A DNA stretch of 64,000 nt from Cryptomeria japonica (taxonomy: Eukaryota > Streptophyta > Pinopsida > Cupressales > Cupressaceae), in assembly GCF_030272615.1 (NCBI RefSeq), contig NC_081405.1, forward strand, positions 160,832,694 to 160,896,693, in the 5' to 3' direction. Shown here piece after piece: positions 35,056 to 46,790 of this stretch. The stretch's first letter is position 1. Every line of letters starts with the position of its first letter. Under the pieces are notes generated by a model. The model saw only the letters and a program-made list of their open reading frames with translations, was not told the DNA's origin and made no database searches. Made by a program: the position numbers and the translations under genes.

Positions 35056-38000
35056 ATGTATAAGAGGGATGCACCGAAGCTGAACAAGTCAAGTTTCTCT
35101 ACATGGTAGAAAAGGATGAAGCTACATCTATTAGGAGTTGGAGAATATGTTGTATACTATCTGGAGAATGATTTTGTTACACCGAGCACCTATCCATTGA
35201 CTATGGAAGAGATAAAGGCAAAGCAAGAACATATTCAAGCAATGATTGAAATAACATCTGCATTGACCGATTCAGAGTTTAATGATCTAGAAGGATGCAA
35301 TGATGCAAAGGCAATGTGGAAGAAGCTCATATCAGTGTATGGAGGAGATGAACATGTTCAAAGAGAAAAAGTAGATAGTCTAAGAGGACAACTTGAATCT
35401 ATGAGGATGAATGAAGGTGAGAACATAACTCAATACAGTAAAAGACTAAAGGAGATTGTCAATCAAATCAAAGGAGTAGGTGGAACTATTGAAGAAAAGG
35501 ATATAACAAGTAAGTTGTTAAGAACCCTTCTACCAGCTTATGCAATATGAGTCTTTGCAATCAATGAATTGAGGTCTGTACCTAATATGCTAGTATCTTT
35601 AGATGCTACTATTGGTAAGTTACATGCATTTGAGTTAAGTAACTTTGATAACAGTGGATCTTTGGTAAATAAAGTTGAATCTGCATTTAGTTCTTTTCAT
35701 CTTGATGAATCTAATGATTACAATAAAAGAAAGTATAAGTACTCTGAAGGAGATCACAGTGGAGCAAGTGAAAGATTTTGTAAGAACATGGAAGAAGTAC
35801 ACAAACTGTATGAGGAAATCAGAAAGCGAGAAGAGTTTGAAGCACTATTAGCCAGAAGGTTACCGAGAGGCAAAGGTAAGTATAAAGGAAAGCTACCTTT
35901 GAAATGTTTCAATTGTGATAAGATAGGACATATAGCTTCTAACTGTCCTGACAAAGATTTTACTGAAAAGAGAGATTACCGAGATGACAGACAGAAATAT
36001 AATCATTACAGAGGACACTGAGACTTCAGAAGAAGAGATAGAAAGACATGCTTAATAGCTGATGAGGAATCCAATGATGATAAATCAGATGAAACTGATA
36101 CAGAGGAAGTAGTTTACGTGGCTATCAAAGATGGATCAGATGAAGAAAGGTATGAAGAAAAATCCCTAATATCACACATAAACACTAATGATTCTTGGAT
36201 TATAGATAGTGGATGCTCACCTCATATGACAGATGATAAACACAAGTTTGTTATGTTAGAAGATTATGATGGAGGCTATGTTAGATTTGGTAATGATGCA
36301 CCATGTCTGGTGAAAGGTAAAGGATCTATAACACTTCTTGACAATGCAAGATGCAATGATGTTTATTGGGTTGAAGGTTTGAAATATAATTTGTTGAGTG
36401 TAGCACAGCTAAACAATACAGGTTACTGAATAGAATTTCAGAAAGGAATTGTCAAAGTTCATGACAAGAATGGAAAGTTAGCTGCTACTGGGACACAAAC
36501 AAAAGGTAACACATTTCACCTTGACTCAACTCGAAATAAGTGTTTGTATGCAAAGATAGATGATACCTGGTTATGGCATAAAAGGTTTTTTCATGAAAAT
36601 TTTGATAATCTGATCAAAATAAGTAAGAAGCACCGAGTAAGAGGTCTACTGAGTCTTGAAAAACCTGAGAATGCTATGTGCTGAGGATGCCAGATGGGTA
36701 AGATGATGAGATCAAGATTTACAAGTAAGTCTTACACTTCTAAGGGAATTTTAGATCTAGTGCACACTGATCTTTGTGGTCCTATGAAATTTCAAAGTTA
36801 TTATGGTGATAAATATTTCATATTATTTGTGGATGACTATTCAAGGATGATGTCAGTAATGTTTTTAAAAGAAAAATCAGAAGCTTTTCAAATGTTTAAA
36901 TGGTACAAGGCAAGAGTTGAAAATGAAACAGGAAGACAACTGAAATGTCTTAGATCAGATAGAGGAGGAGAGTTCACATCTGATGAGTTCAACTTATTTT
37001 GCAATGATCATGGTATTAAAAGACAAGTCTCTACACCGAGAACTCCATAGCAGAATGGAATAGCTGAGAGAAGAAACAAATCTATTGTGGATTGTGCTAG
37101 AACATTGATGATTGAAAATAAAGTGCCACAAACATTTTGGAGAGAAGCAATAAGCACAACAGTTTACACCCTAAACCGAGTACAACTGAAGAAAGGTACT
37201 TTGAAGACACCATATGAAATCTGGTATGACAAGAAACCTAATGTAAATTATTTTAAAATATTTGGAAGTAGATGCTATGTACACAAACATGATAGAAATG
37301 GCAAGTTTGATCAAAAAAGTGAAGAAGGAACATTTATAGGTTATTCTTCTAGAAGCAAAGCATTTAAATGTCTGATCAAATCATCTAACAAAATAGTAGA
37401 AAGTGCAAATGTGAAAATTGATGAAATTGCAGAAAGAAATGATGAAGGAAATTCTAAGGAACCAGAAGACTATGATGAATTTGTCTATGTTCAACCAAGA
37501 AGCCTTACCAAGAAGACTGTTGAAGAAAATGAAGAGAATATCCAGTTACCGAGTGATGAAGAAGATCATACAGAGTCTACCGAGGCTGTATTAGCCAAGT
37601 ATGTTAGAAGACATCATGCACCAAGTCTGATTATAGGAGATAAGGATGATCTAGTGATGACAAGGAACAAACTGAGATAGAACACATGTTTGATATCTGA
37701 ATTTGAACCAAGAATATTGAAAGAGGCATTTAATAGTGAAGATCAGATAAATGCTACGACATAAGAGATTGATCAAATCAAGAAGAATGACACATGGACA
37801 CTAATCCCAAGACCAAAGGACAAAAATGTAATCGGTACAAAGTGGATTTTCAGAAACAAGCTAAATGAAAAAGGAGAGGTCATTTGAAACAAAGCAAGAC
37901 TAGTTTGCAAAGGTTATGCTCAAGAAGAAGGAATTGATTATGGTGAAACTTTTGCACCTGTTGCTAGACTTGAAGGAGTAAGAACATTGTTGGCCTATGC

Positions 38001-39180
38001 TGCTTTCAAAAATTTTAAGGTATATCAAATGGATGTCAAATCTGCATTTCTGAATGGAATATTAGAAGAAGATGTTTTTATTAAACAACCTGAAGGATTT
38101 GTTGAAGATAATAATAAAGATCAGGTATGTAAATTGAACAAAGCTTTATATGATTTTAAACAAGAACCTAGAGCATGGTATGAAAGATTGCACTCTTATT
38201 TGATTAAGATTGGGTTTATAAGGACAAGTGAGAACATCAATATGTACATGAAGAATGATGAAAATGGAATACTGATCTTAGCCATATTTGTTGATGATAT
38301 TATTATTTGTGGAAATGGCTCTTTATGCAAGAACTTTGGAAATGAAACGAGCAAAGAATTTGAGATGTCATTAATCGGTGAGATAAAGTACATAAAGGAA
38401 ATCTTGAAGAAATTTGGAATGGAGGATTCAAAACTAGTAAGTACTCCTATGACTACCAACTGTAAATTATCAAAGAATGATGAATCTGCATTTGTTGATG
38501 AGACACTTTACTGATCCATGATTGGAAAACTACAATATGTTGTTCATAGCAGACCAGACATAGCACATGCAGTAGGTATAGTTGCAAGATTCTCTACAGA
38601 TCCTAAGGAAACACACATGATGGCAATCAAAAGAATTTTTAGATACTTGAAAGGCACTGAGGATTATGGCTTAGTATATCAGAAAGGAAATAATTTTGAT
38701 TTAAAAGTTTATATTGATGCTGATTGGGCAGGCAACATTGATGACAGAAAAAGCACAAGTGGAGGAGCTTTCTTTTTAGGAGAAAGACTAGTGAGTTGGC
38801 TTAGCAAGAAACAAGGATGTGTTTCACAGTCAACAAGAGAAGCTGAATATGTTGCTGCAACATTGAATTGTACTAACATTGCATGGATCAAACAAATGTT
38901 GGAAGGTATAAATGAGAAAGGTACCGAGCCAATAACTATATTCTGTGATAATACTAGTGCCATTAATATTTCAAAGAATCCTGTTATGCACTCTAAGACA
39001 AAGCACATCTCTATCAAATATCATTATCTTAGAGAAGAAGGTCAAGAGAAGAAAGTGGTGTTGGAGTATGTTAGCACAAAGGAACAAATAGTAGATATCT
39101 TCACCAAGCCACTACCAAGGGACTCTTTTGAATATCTCAGAAGTAAGTTAGGGATCCTACCCCTATCTTTTACTCACTGA
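35056..39180 (+). pseudogene. Copia gag-pol polyprotein (element E), ten in-frame stops, no frameshift
   Basis: A single frame of 1,375 codons, normal for Copia. In order: UBN2-type gag (about 35116-35700; WKKLISVYGGDEHVQREKVD), zinc knuckle CFNCDKIGHIASNC (35905-35946), protease with DSG (36205-36213), integrase with DD35E (Asp 36769, Asp 36958, Glu 37066), RT with FVDD (38287-38298), and RNase H (Asp at 38716, YIDADWAGN). Stops lie at 35107, 35548, 36019, 36427, 36682, 37048, 37678, 37762, 37885 and 38512. Six are TGA, several at places where Copia proteins carry Arg. All visible catalytic residues remain. The start is the first ATG after the PBS. Confidence 0.93.
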
Positions 39181-39420
39181 CTGAGTTCGGTGAAAGCATC
39201 AATCCGATGACTCTATTGAATATCTTTTGGGAGTTGATGCTGATTTATATACTTTAGGATGTTTTCTAAAGGTGTACAGGAAATGTTATAGGAAATAATA
39301 CAGGGAACAAGAATTGAAGACAAAATGCTCCGACCGAGACTGAATTGATACACAACAACAGGAAATCACTTCATATAGAAAGAAATTATGTTTTAATTCT
39401 TTACTTTTTGGCATTGTTGT

Positions 39421-39596
39421 CAAAGGGGGAGAAGACTAACAAAAAGGGGAGAAGACTACAGATTGGAAAGAAGACTGAAGAGAAAAGGAGAAGTCTAATA
39501 TATGGGTTAGAGCATTTCGGCATTTCAAAATCACAGCAATCTGAATCTTTTAAGGTCAAATCAATTGGTTTTGCCATCAATGCCAAAGGGGGAGAT
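39421..39596 (+). other. Polypurine tract and G-rich boxes of element E
   Basis: CAAAGGGGGAGAAG (39421-39434), AAAAAGGGGAGAAG (39441-39454) and TGCCAAAGGGGGAGAT (39581-39596). The last is identical over 16 bases to the tract of element A. The region 39181-39596 between pol and the LTR has no other feature; the open frame across its end is chance. Confidence 0.8.
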
Positions 39597-41116
39597 TGCT
39601 GGCAATATAGCATTATAACAAACAATGAAAGATTGTTGGCATTTCATAAGGATATTGAGAAGGTTGTTGATGATTATGGATATAACTGATTAAAGATGTT
39701 TACAGTCTTGATATTATTATTTTGTCATTGATGTCAAGAAATTGATTTTATAATTCAGTATTATGTTGCCATATCTTGAGAAGTATTATTTGAAGAAGAT
39801 AAAGTTGTCGGTAAAAGACACAGGAAAGAATATGATGAATAAGGGGATGAATAAGGTATTCAATGGGCAACTATTACCGAGTCAGACAATGATGAGATCA
39901 TGATGTTTAGATTGTTTTAACATCATACATATGTTGTAAATTGTAAGGTTAATACTATACTATGTTACCAAGCAAAGAACCTAGTCAGTAAACCCTAAGG
40001 TTATTGGTATCGGTTAATGAAGGCGGAATGTCTACCGAGTGAAGTTTAGTATTTATTGAGTTGTTACTGAGTTGTAACCGAGATATAACAAAATGCATTA
40101 AATGGTTACATGCGTTATTTAATGAAGGAAGCTAATGAGCTGGAATTGATTAAATGATTGGTATGTCGTGCATTAAGTTTGTTAAGAATCTAAGGCAATG
40201 GAAAGTCGTCATGAAGATCTACAACGCAGATTGAATCGCAATACCTTGGCACAAGTTCCAAGAAATGTATTCAATTTCCAAGGCGGGGTAAAACATTTTC
40301 AGATCGAAAGATGCATTGAACCTGGACAAGATCAAAGATCTCATGGCTATGATTGATCATGGGAAATGTGATCAAGGAGATTAAGCGGTTAGCTATTGTT
40401 TATAAATAGGAAACTGTTGATAAACAATGTATGCGGGCAAGTGTATGCATAGGGATGCTACATAGTGATTACCGAGCACATAAGCTTGAAGACCTGTTTG
40501 AATAATAGAGTATAGAAGCCCAACAGATAGACAAGATTAGTTCTATGTCTAGATTGTATTGAACAAATAAGAATCTACTTTAGCATTTTAGATGTGAAGT
40601 TGCAGATAGATTTTTATTATTGTTATTTTGTGAAAGTGATAGAAAATCTCTTAACCGAGTGAACTTAACATTCTTATTTGTAAAACCCTCTAGCAAGGTG
40701 ACATTCTGATTGAGTGTTTGAAATCCTTTAAAAAGGTCACTTCTAACAAGGTGAAGATCCTAACAGATCTAAGAGAAATCCCTTAACCGGGTCACATGTA
40801 GCAATGTGTTTGTAATCTTTAACAGGATTTGCTTTTAACTGAGCATACTCTAGAAGAGTATATTTCTTAGTGGGTCCGAAATCCCATAGTGGTTTTTCCC
40901 TATTTGGGTTTCCATGTTAAATCTGGTGTTATGAGGTTTATGATGTTTATATGCTTTTGAGTTTGCATGTTTAATAGTTTTGGTTATATTACTAAAATAT
41001 ATGTTACCGAGGTTGAATCTGATGTTTTTATGGAAGATTAAGTTTGTATGATTCACCCCCCCCTCTCATCTTGTTGGCTATTGGATCTATACTTATATTA
41101 AGTATCAGAACTATCA
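39597..41116 (+). repeat. 3' LTR of element E
   Basis: TGCTGGCAATATAGC…AACTATCA, 1520 bp, in the same orientation as the 5' LTR. The second terminal dinucleotide pair is intact (TG…CA). Scattered transitions separate the two LTRs. Confidence 0.95.
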
Positions 41117-42622
41117 TGAGCGACCTCTTATCTATTCGTGTCTCCTTATACATTGTATCTAACAAAATACCATCATCATGCATTTGTTTGGGTATATTAG
41201 TTTCAATACCCAAAACTCTTATTTGTGGAACAGTGAGGCAATGATAATATTTCTCCCTTTCCTCAAAGCTATCCTGAAGATTGGCCTAAAAATCCTCCAG
41301 GGTAGGTTGATGTCCTTCATATACCTCTGGAATTATTCCTTTTGATTTATTACATGGATCATAAAACTATCTTAAATAATTAAAGGTCTTTAGCTGTAGA
41401 TCTTGCAATTCTTGCTCAGTAGCCTTTGCCACATGAATTTTCTGACTTGAAAAGTATGATAAATTCAAAGGGAAGTCTTCACCTATAACCCCTATCTTAT
41501 GTCGTGATGCTAGTTAATTTTGTAAGTGCACCATTTATCTTACGTATTCCAACAAAATCACTCTTTCTCTAGAATATCTAGGTAGCAAAAATGGTTCTCC
41601 ATTGAACCCACTTACTCTCAAATAAGTAGATCCAAAATTTTGTATAAACCAACACCCCCACTTCTTTACTAGCTCCATCACCTCCTTTCTTAGCCTAAAT
41701 CTAGTATTACTTATTAACCTTATAATAACAGGAAAAAAGAATGCATCATTGATCTCTTATAATGCAACTTGGATTCTTTCAATGGCAATTATGTATAATA
41801 ATTTCATACGACATTTTTTCCTTCTTCACCCAATTTGCCATAAGTTTGCAGCCCTAGAAATTGGCCTGATCTAGCTGCAACCCAAATAACATAAGACGTG
41901 AAGAAGAATTTCTTTGTATTATGCACTTCTCTATGTTGGTCTCGAATGTTATCTGACAAAATTTGAGCCCAGTCATAATACTATCGTCCATCCAAAATTG
42001 TTAGCTTGAATGAGAACATCCATCACTGAAAGTGTCTACATGCAAGTTTATTGAATGCCTTGCTAACCATTATGATTAAATCTCTTTGTGGTTCTTTGAA
42101 ATCCTGCCTCAAAATTTCATTTGGTTTTAAGCTTGTCTTTCTCTCCTCCTCAAGCGATTCTTCATTCAATCTTTTCTTTCATTGGCTCATATTTTGGTTC
42201 CATTCTCTTTCACCATCTTTTTCCCCTTTAACCAATACTTCCCTCCTAGTGGGAATCTTAAACACAAAGGCCAACATATTAAAAAATAAGTTAATCGCTG
42301 GTCTCCCATCAGCATCTAGCCATTGCTTGATATTGAGGTTATAAAACTGTGCAACTTTCATTATGAATTTTCAAGCCTGTAGTGATTGTGGGAAAATAGT
42401 CACCTCTACCAAACCAGATCTTTTTATCCTCCTGTACTCTGCATCTAGTCCTGATTTCTCCATTTGTCTTTCTATATCCTTGAGCTTTATGTGCCCGATC
42501 TCTGTGTTTGTGACCCATTAGATAGTATCTTCCATCTTGGAGGCATATGTTTGCCCCTAGTACTGATATTTCATTGTGACAGGTAGCTTTTTGAGATCCT
42601 TTGTCTTTTTGGAAGATTCCAT
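41117..42622 (-). pseudogene. Start of LTR-borne reading frame (G left LTR)
   Basis: Minus-strand reading from ATG 42622: MESSKKTKDLKKLPV, then 42361-42179 (FYNLNIKQWLDADGRPAINL, NMLAFVFKIPTRREVLVKGE) and further pieces to 41117, broken by many stops. The same protein can be read in the right LTR, with different stops. The frame continues in the other left-LTR pieces around the insertions. Function is unknown. Confidence 0.55.
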
Positions 42623-42689
42623 CAAACAAAGATAACCCTAGAAAATAAAACAACCCAAAATCAAACACTACTCAATGAAAAATTACTGC

Positions 42690-43905
42690 AAAAATAGCTC
42701 ACCTTGGGACTCCGGGATCCCAAGGTTTCGAGGTGAGGAAAAACAAAAACCACATAGAAAAATTGAGAGTTTGAAAGTCCTGGGTTTAGGGATAAAGCCT
42801 CTAAAAGAACTTAACAAACTCAGAACCTCAAGGTTTTGGGATACTGAACTTGCTAAAAAACACAAAAGAAGACCACTTTTAGAACTCGAGAACTCGAGTT
42901 TCTGAAGTGGTGAGACCTTCACAATCAAAACAAACCCAGGACTTCGGGGTCTCGAAGTTCTAGGGTGGGACTCTAAAATGCAATGCGGAACTTAGGAAAA
43001 CTGAAGTCCCAGTAAACTACATAAATGGAATGAAAAAAGAACCTTGAGACCTAGGGACTATGGGGTTCTGAGTTGAAAGGACATGCCAAAAGAAACTTCT
43101 CAGGAAATCGAGGATCTGGGTTTCCAAAAAAATGAAACCTAAAACAAAAACCTAAGATTACCATTTTGGGAACTCAGGGACTTGAGTTTTTGAAGTGGTA
43201 TGAAAACAAAATGACAAACCCTAATACTATCATTTTGGGAACTCAGGAAGCCAGGTATCTAAAATAAAGCTAAAACCCCTAACCTGGAACTTCGGGATCC
43301 CGATATTCTGAGTTTAGTGTACAAAATGAAAAACTAAAGAAAAACAAAAAAACAAGCAAAACTCAAGAAAAAAAATTTAAAAATGCATAATATAAGCCAA
43401 AATACATGCAAATCCGAATGAGGAAGGCAATAAATCCACTTACCAGGCATTAAAAACAAAGGCGATGCTTGATCAAGTGTGTGAGAGTGCAAATATGTGA
43501 GGTCAAAGCTCTAGATTTGAATGAGTGAGTGCACAAATGAGCTCAAAAATGACCTCCAACCCTATTTATACCCCCAACCAAGCACCTCATTAAATGCGAC
43601 ATTGGGGACTCGGGAACCCAAGTTTCTAAAGTGGAACACAGATAACAAGCTCAGAACCTCGGGGTTTCGGGCCACAAACGAACAAAACCGACAACCAACC
43701 CGGAGTTCGGGAACCCGAACCTCCAGGGTGATAACTCCCCAAAACAAACAATCACTTTGGGAGTTCAGGAACTTGGATTTCAGAAGTGATGCTTAGAAAC
43801 AAAACAAAAACAAACTTGAGAGTTTGGGAACTTGAATTTCAGAACAAAACACTTAAAACTAACAAAAGGTCACCTCTGGAGTTCGGGAACCCGAGTTTCT
43901 GAGTT
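42690..43905 (-). repeat. Array of about 15 quasi-palindromic units in the G left LTR
   Basis: Each unit is about 35-40 bp, centred on a motif like CTCGGGAACCCGAG and bounded by complementary arms that differ between units. Examples: ACCACTT/AAGTGGT (42872-42911), ATCACTT/AAGTGAT (43751-43790) and CCCGGAG/CTCCAGGG around TTCGGGAACCCGAA (43699-43728). Units are separated by about 25-60 bp of A-rich sequence; 43330-43590 lacks them. Confidence 0.75.
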
Positions 43906-44425
43906 GGCTAGAGAAAAAACTAATAGAGAAGGACAAAAAACCCAAAAAGGGGGGAGCTCGTATTTTCATGAGAAAAAAAATGATGAGACTAGATATGCAG
44001 GGCATAACAAATGGTGACTATCTAGGAAAAATGACTCTAGGCATTTTAGAACTTCAAAATATCTAGTTTATCTGATGCCTAAGGATATTGTCACTCAAAA
44101 CAATGTATAAGAGAAAAAGATGAGTGAACTCATGAACAAGAAACCGAATCTAGAACTAAACAAGATTATAAGTGTGTGCGCTTGATTCCTTACTCCATCA
44201 TTTTCAATAGTGAAGATAAATAATAGAAATTGGGCCCAAGCTACATAGGTGAAGTCAATCAACATGTTTCATGCAAGGTCATCCTGGGAATAACTTTGCT
44301 GCTAGTTAGGCATCCATAGCCCTAATAGAGATACCTCTGGTTCATGTCAAGCAGTGCTCCACTACCGGCCAAGCATCCATAGCCATGGTGGATATTACTT
44401 GAAACAACTAAATTTAGTTGCAACA

Positions 44426-45099
44426 AGTTAATTATTTTTTTCTCTTTTACTTTTTCTTCTTTTTGTGGAACATATTACACCTTATAGAGTATAGAGAAAT
44501 TATTTCTTTGCAACCTTAAAGCAACTTTCAAACACCGAAGTCCAATTACTGGGTTGGGAGCCACGGTTGACAACATGAAACATCCTGACTCCTGATTTTT
44601 CACTTGGAAACAAATTATTTTGACATCTTTCAAAATTTTATAATGTAACTTAGTGTGATGATGGTGTTGAGTAATCTGGTTAGCCTTCTCTAATTGAGAG
44701 TCAAGAACTCAAATCATAATTAAACCATTATATATCACCTTGGATGAACGTAGACAAAGGTTTCAAGATTAACCAAGCAATAATGACGTTATAAAGAGAA
44801 AAGAGTCAAAGTCTCTCAATATTTTCCAATTTGTTATGCAAAGAACATCCATCCTATAGAATCTTTGAAAATAAACACGTGTCTTGACACAATGAAATGA
44901 AAACAAACAGAACTAAACAAACGAACCAAAAGAAAAACAAGCAAGCAATGAAACAAATTTGAACAACCAACATGCAAACCCAAGAAGATAGCAATAAAAC
45001 AACTAACTAAAACAACATGACTAAACTAATATAGTACAAAAGATCTTGCTCCACTGAGGATTAATCAAAATAATGCTTGAGAAACTGACCATTCATGGG
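44426..45099 (-). other. G 3' untranslated region with polypurine tract
   Basis: Next to the left LTR the minus strand has a long purine run (complement of TTTTTTTCTCTTTTACTTTT, about 44434-44464), the likely PPT. 44470-45060 has no coding signal that I can defend. The integrase reading ends near 45070. Confidence 0.5.
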
Positions 45100-45990
45100 C
45101 AATGGTAGAAGTTCTCCAGTCAAAGAGCTCAATCGGAAGGTGTTCTCTTATAATATTTCAGCAATCTGATAAGTACCTGACCATAATATCTCGAACTTAT
45201 GGTGATAACCCTTCTTTTTCTTGGCCCTGTCCCATAAAAGAACTAAGTCAGAGATCCGAAAGGATTTCACCTTGGCTCTTTTATCAAACCATCACTTAAC
45301 AACTACTTGATGCTTAGCAAAGTGTTGTAGGGTATTTATCCTTTTCTCATCAAGTTTTATTAAATTCAAGAGGCGAACTTCTACCTGGTCCTCAATTTCA
45401 AGTTCTTTCATCAGTTGGAGGATAGGGATTTGTAGATTGACCGAGAAAATAGGGTTTTGGCCATAGATAAGATAGTATGGAGAAGTCCCTAGGGTAGCCT
45501 TAATTCTTGTTCTATCATCCCAAAGGGCGTATCTTAATTGATTGTGCTAGTCCCTAAGGTTCTTCTCATGTGGCTTCTTAATAACATCTAAAATGTTTTT
45601 ATTCATGGATTCAACTACCCCATTTCCTTCTAGATAATAATTAGATAAGAATTTCAAAACTACCTTGTACTCATATGACCATTGCATCAATTGTGCTGAA
45701 GTAAAAGAAGGGCCATTGTCACATACCAGAGCGAATGACATACCAAACCTAGTGACGATATACTCATCAACGAATTTGAGAACAACTTATGTAATGACAT
45801 TCTTGCATGCTATGGCCTTCGTCCATTGGGTACAGTAATCCGTTGCAGTCAAAATGAACATGTGCATAGTAGACAAGTTAGGATTAATAACACCAACAAC
45901 ATCTAATGCCCATTGGGAAAATGGTCTTACCTCAAATATTGGCTGGAGAGGCATGGAAGGGTTCCTCTCCCTGGAAGCAACTATTTGACA
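45070..45990 (-). pseudogene. G integrase
   Basis: The minus-strand Ty3/Gypsy integrase core has Asp at 45901-45903 (WALDVVG), Asp at 45720-45718 (CDNGPSF) and Glu at 45612-45610 (GNGVVESMNK). The last pair is spaced exactly as DD35E. After it come the usual post-core segments (LRYALWDDRTRIKATLGTSP, YYLIYGQNP, LVLLWDRAKKKKGYHHKFEI, WSGTYQIAEIL). No chromodomain is seen. Stops and a frame change separate it from the RNase H part. Confidence 0.8.
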
Positions 45991-46139
45991 TGTATGACAA
46001 TGTTTGACATGTTCATGGGTATCTTTAAAAATGTTGGGCTAGTAGTATCCAAACTTCAAAATCTAGTGTGTTGTTACATCCACTGACCCATGCTTGTACC
46101 ATATTTCCCATGGAGTTCCTCTATCATCTTATGGGCTTC

Positions 46140-46790
46140 CTAGTGATCAAGACATTGAAGGTAAATACCTTTGTAGTTCTTTCTATAAAGTGTCGAATCC
46201 TTGATCATATAATTGACACTCTTGATCCTTAAGGCTCTCCTTTGTGTAGTCGTCAACCCCTTAGGACACTTATTATTCAACAAGACAAAGAGCAATTCAG
46301 TGTACCATGGGTCTTGAGTGAATGACTGTAATGTATACTGTTGGCACTGGATATGAGGGGTATTAGTTGCCATAGCTTTTGACAAACCATGACCTCTAAC
46401 TAACCTCATTGGATACATCTCTAGATCAAACTCTTGTAGAATGACCATCCATTTTCCTCGATGTTCCCCTAGCTCTGATTGCATAAGCAGTGACTTAATT
46501 GTATGATCAGGTACAATCACGTATATCTTGCTCCTTAAGATATAATGTCTAAAATTATTAACTTCTCTCACCAGGGCAAAAGCTTGCTTCTCGAGAGTGG
46601 AATACTGTACCTCAACATTCTTGAAAGGTGAACTCATGAATGCAATTATTTTTTCATCCCCTACTTGCCTCTATGTCAAAATAACGGTACTAGAATGCAA
46701 TGAGGCAAAAGAGTATATATAAAATGACAGAGTATAATCAAGACTAGTCAACAGAAGAGCTTTTGCAATGGACTTCTTGATCTAGGAAAA
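46140..46790 (-). pseudogene. G Gypsy-type RNase H and start of integrase
   Basis: Frame 46637-46140 reads QYSTLEKQAFALVREVNNFR, then VPDHTIKSLLMQSELGEHRG and LQEFDLEMYPMRLVRGHGLS. This is the RNase H that follows RT in Ty3/Gypsy, ending in the linker before the integrase zinc-binding region (LRIKSVNYMIKDSTLYRKNY). It is in frame with RT upstream, with stops between. Confidence 0.8.

Larger units (their letters stand above)
33449..41116 (+). mobile_element. Element E: Ty1/Copia retrotransposon, full length, inactivated by stops
   Basis: 7.67 kb with two LTRs (1543 and 1520 bp), PBS, one gag-pol frame and PPT. It is inserted in G's left LTR. The flanks GGAGA (33444-33448) and TGAGC (41117-41121) each differ by one base from GGAGC in the uninterrupted right LTR near 55153-55157, which fits a 5-bp target duplication with one later change on each side. 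Confidence 0.95.
41117..44425 (-). repeat. G left LTR, piece 5 (LTR 5' end on the minus strand)
   Basis: 41117 to about 43945 matches about 55158-57940 of the right LTR. 43946-44425 has no counterpart in this window because the right LTR is cut by the LINE. It ends TTAGTTGCAACA, which pairs with the TGTTG start to give inverted LTR ends. It contains the start of the LTR-borne frame (ATG at 42622) and the palindrome array. Confidence 0.75.

Noticed and set aside
39345-39689. 114-codon open frame between Copia pol and 3' LTR
   Set aside because: It spans the polypurine tract and the LTR border and has no protein-like conservation.
42690-43905. CRISPR-like array of short repeats
   Set aside because: The units are degenerate quasi-palindromes without constant direct repeats or unique spacers, in a plant retroelement LTR.
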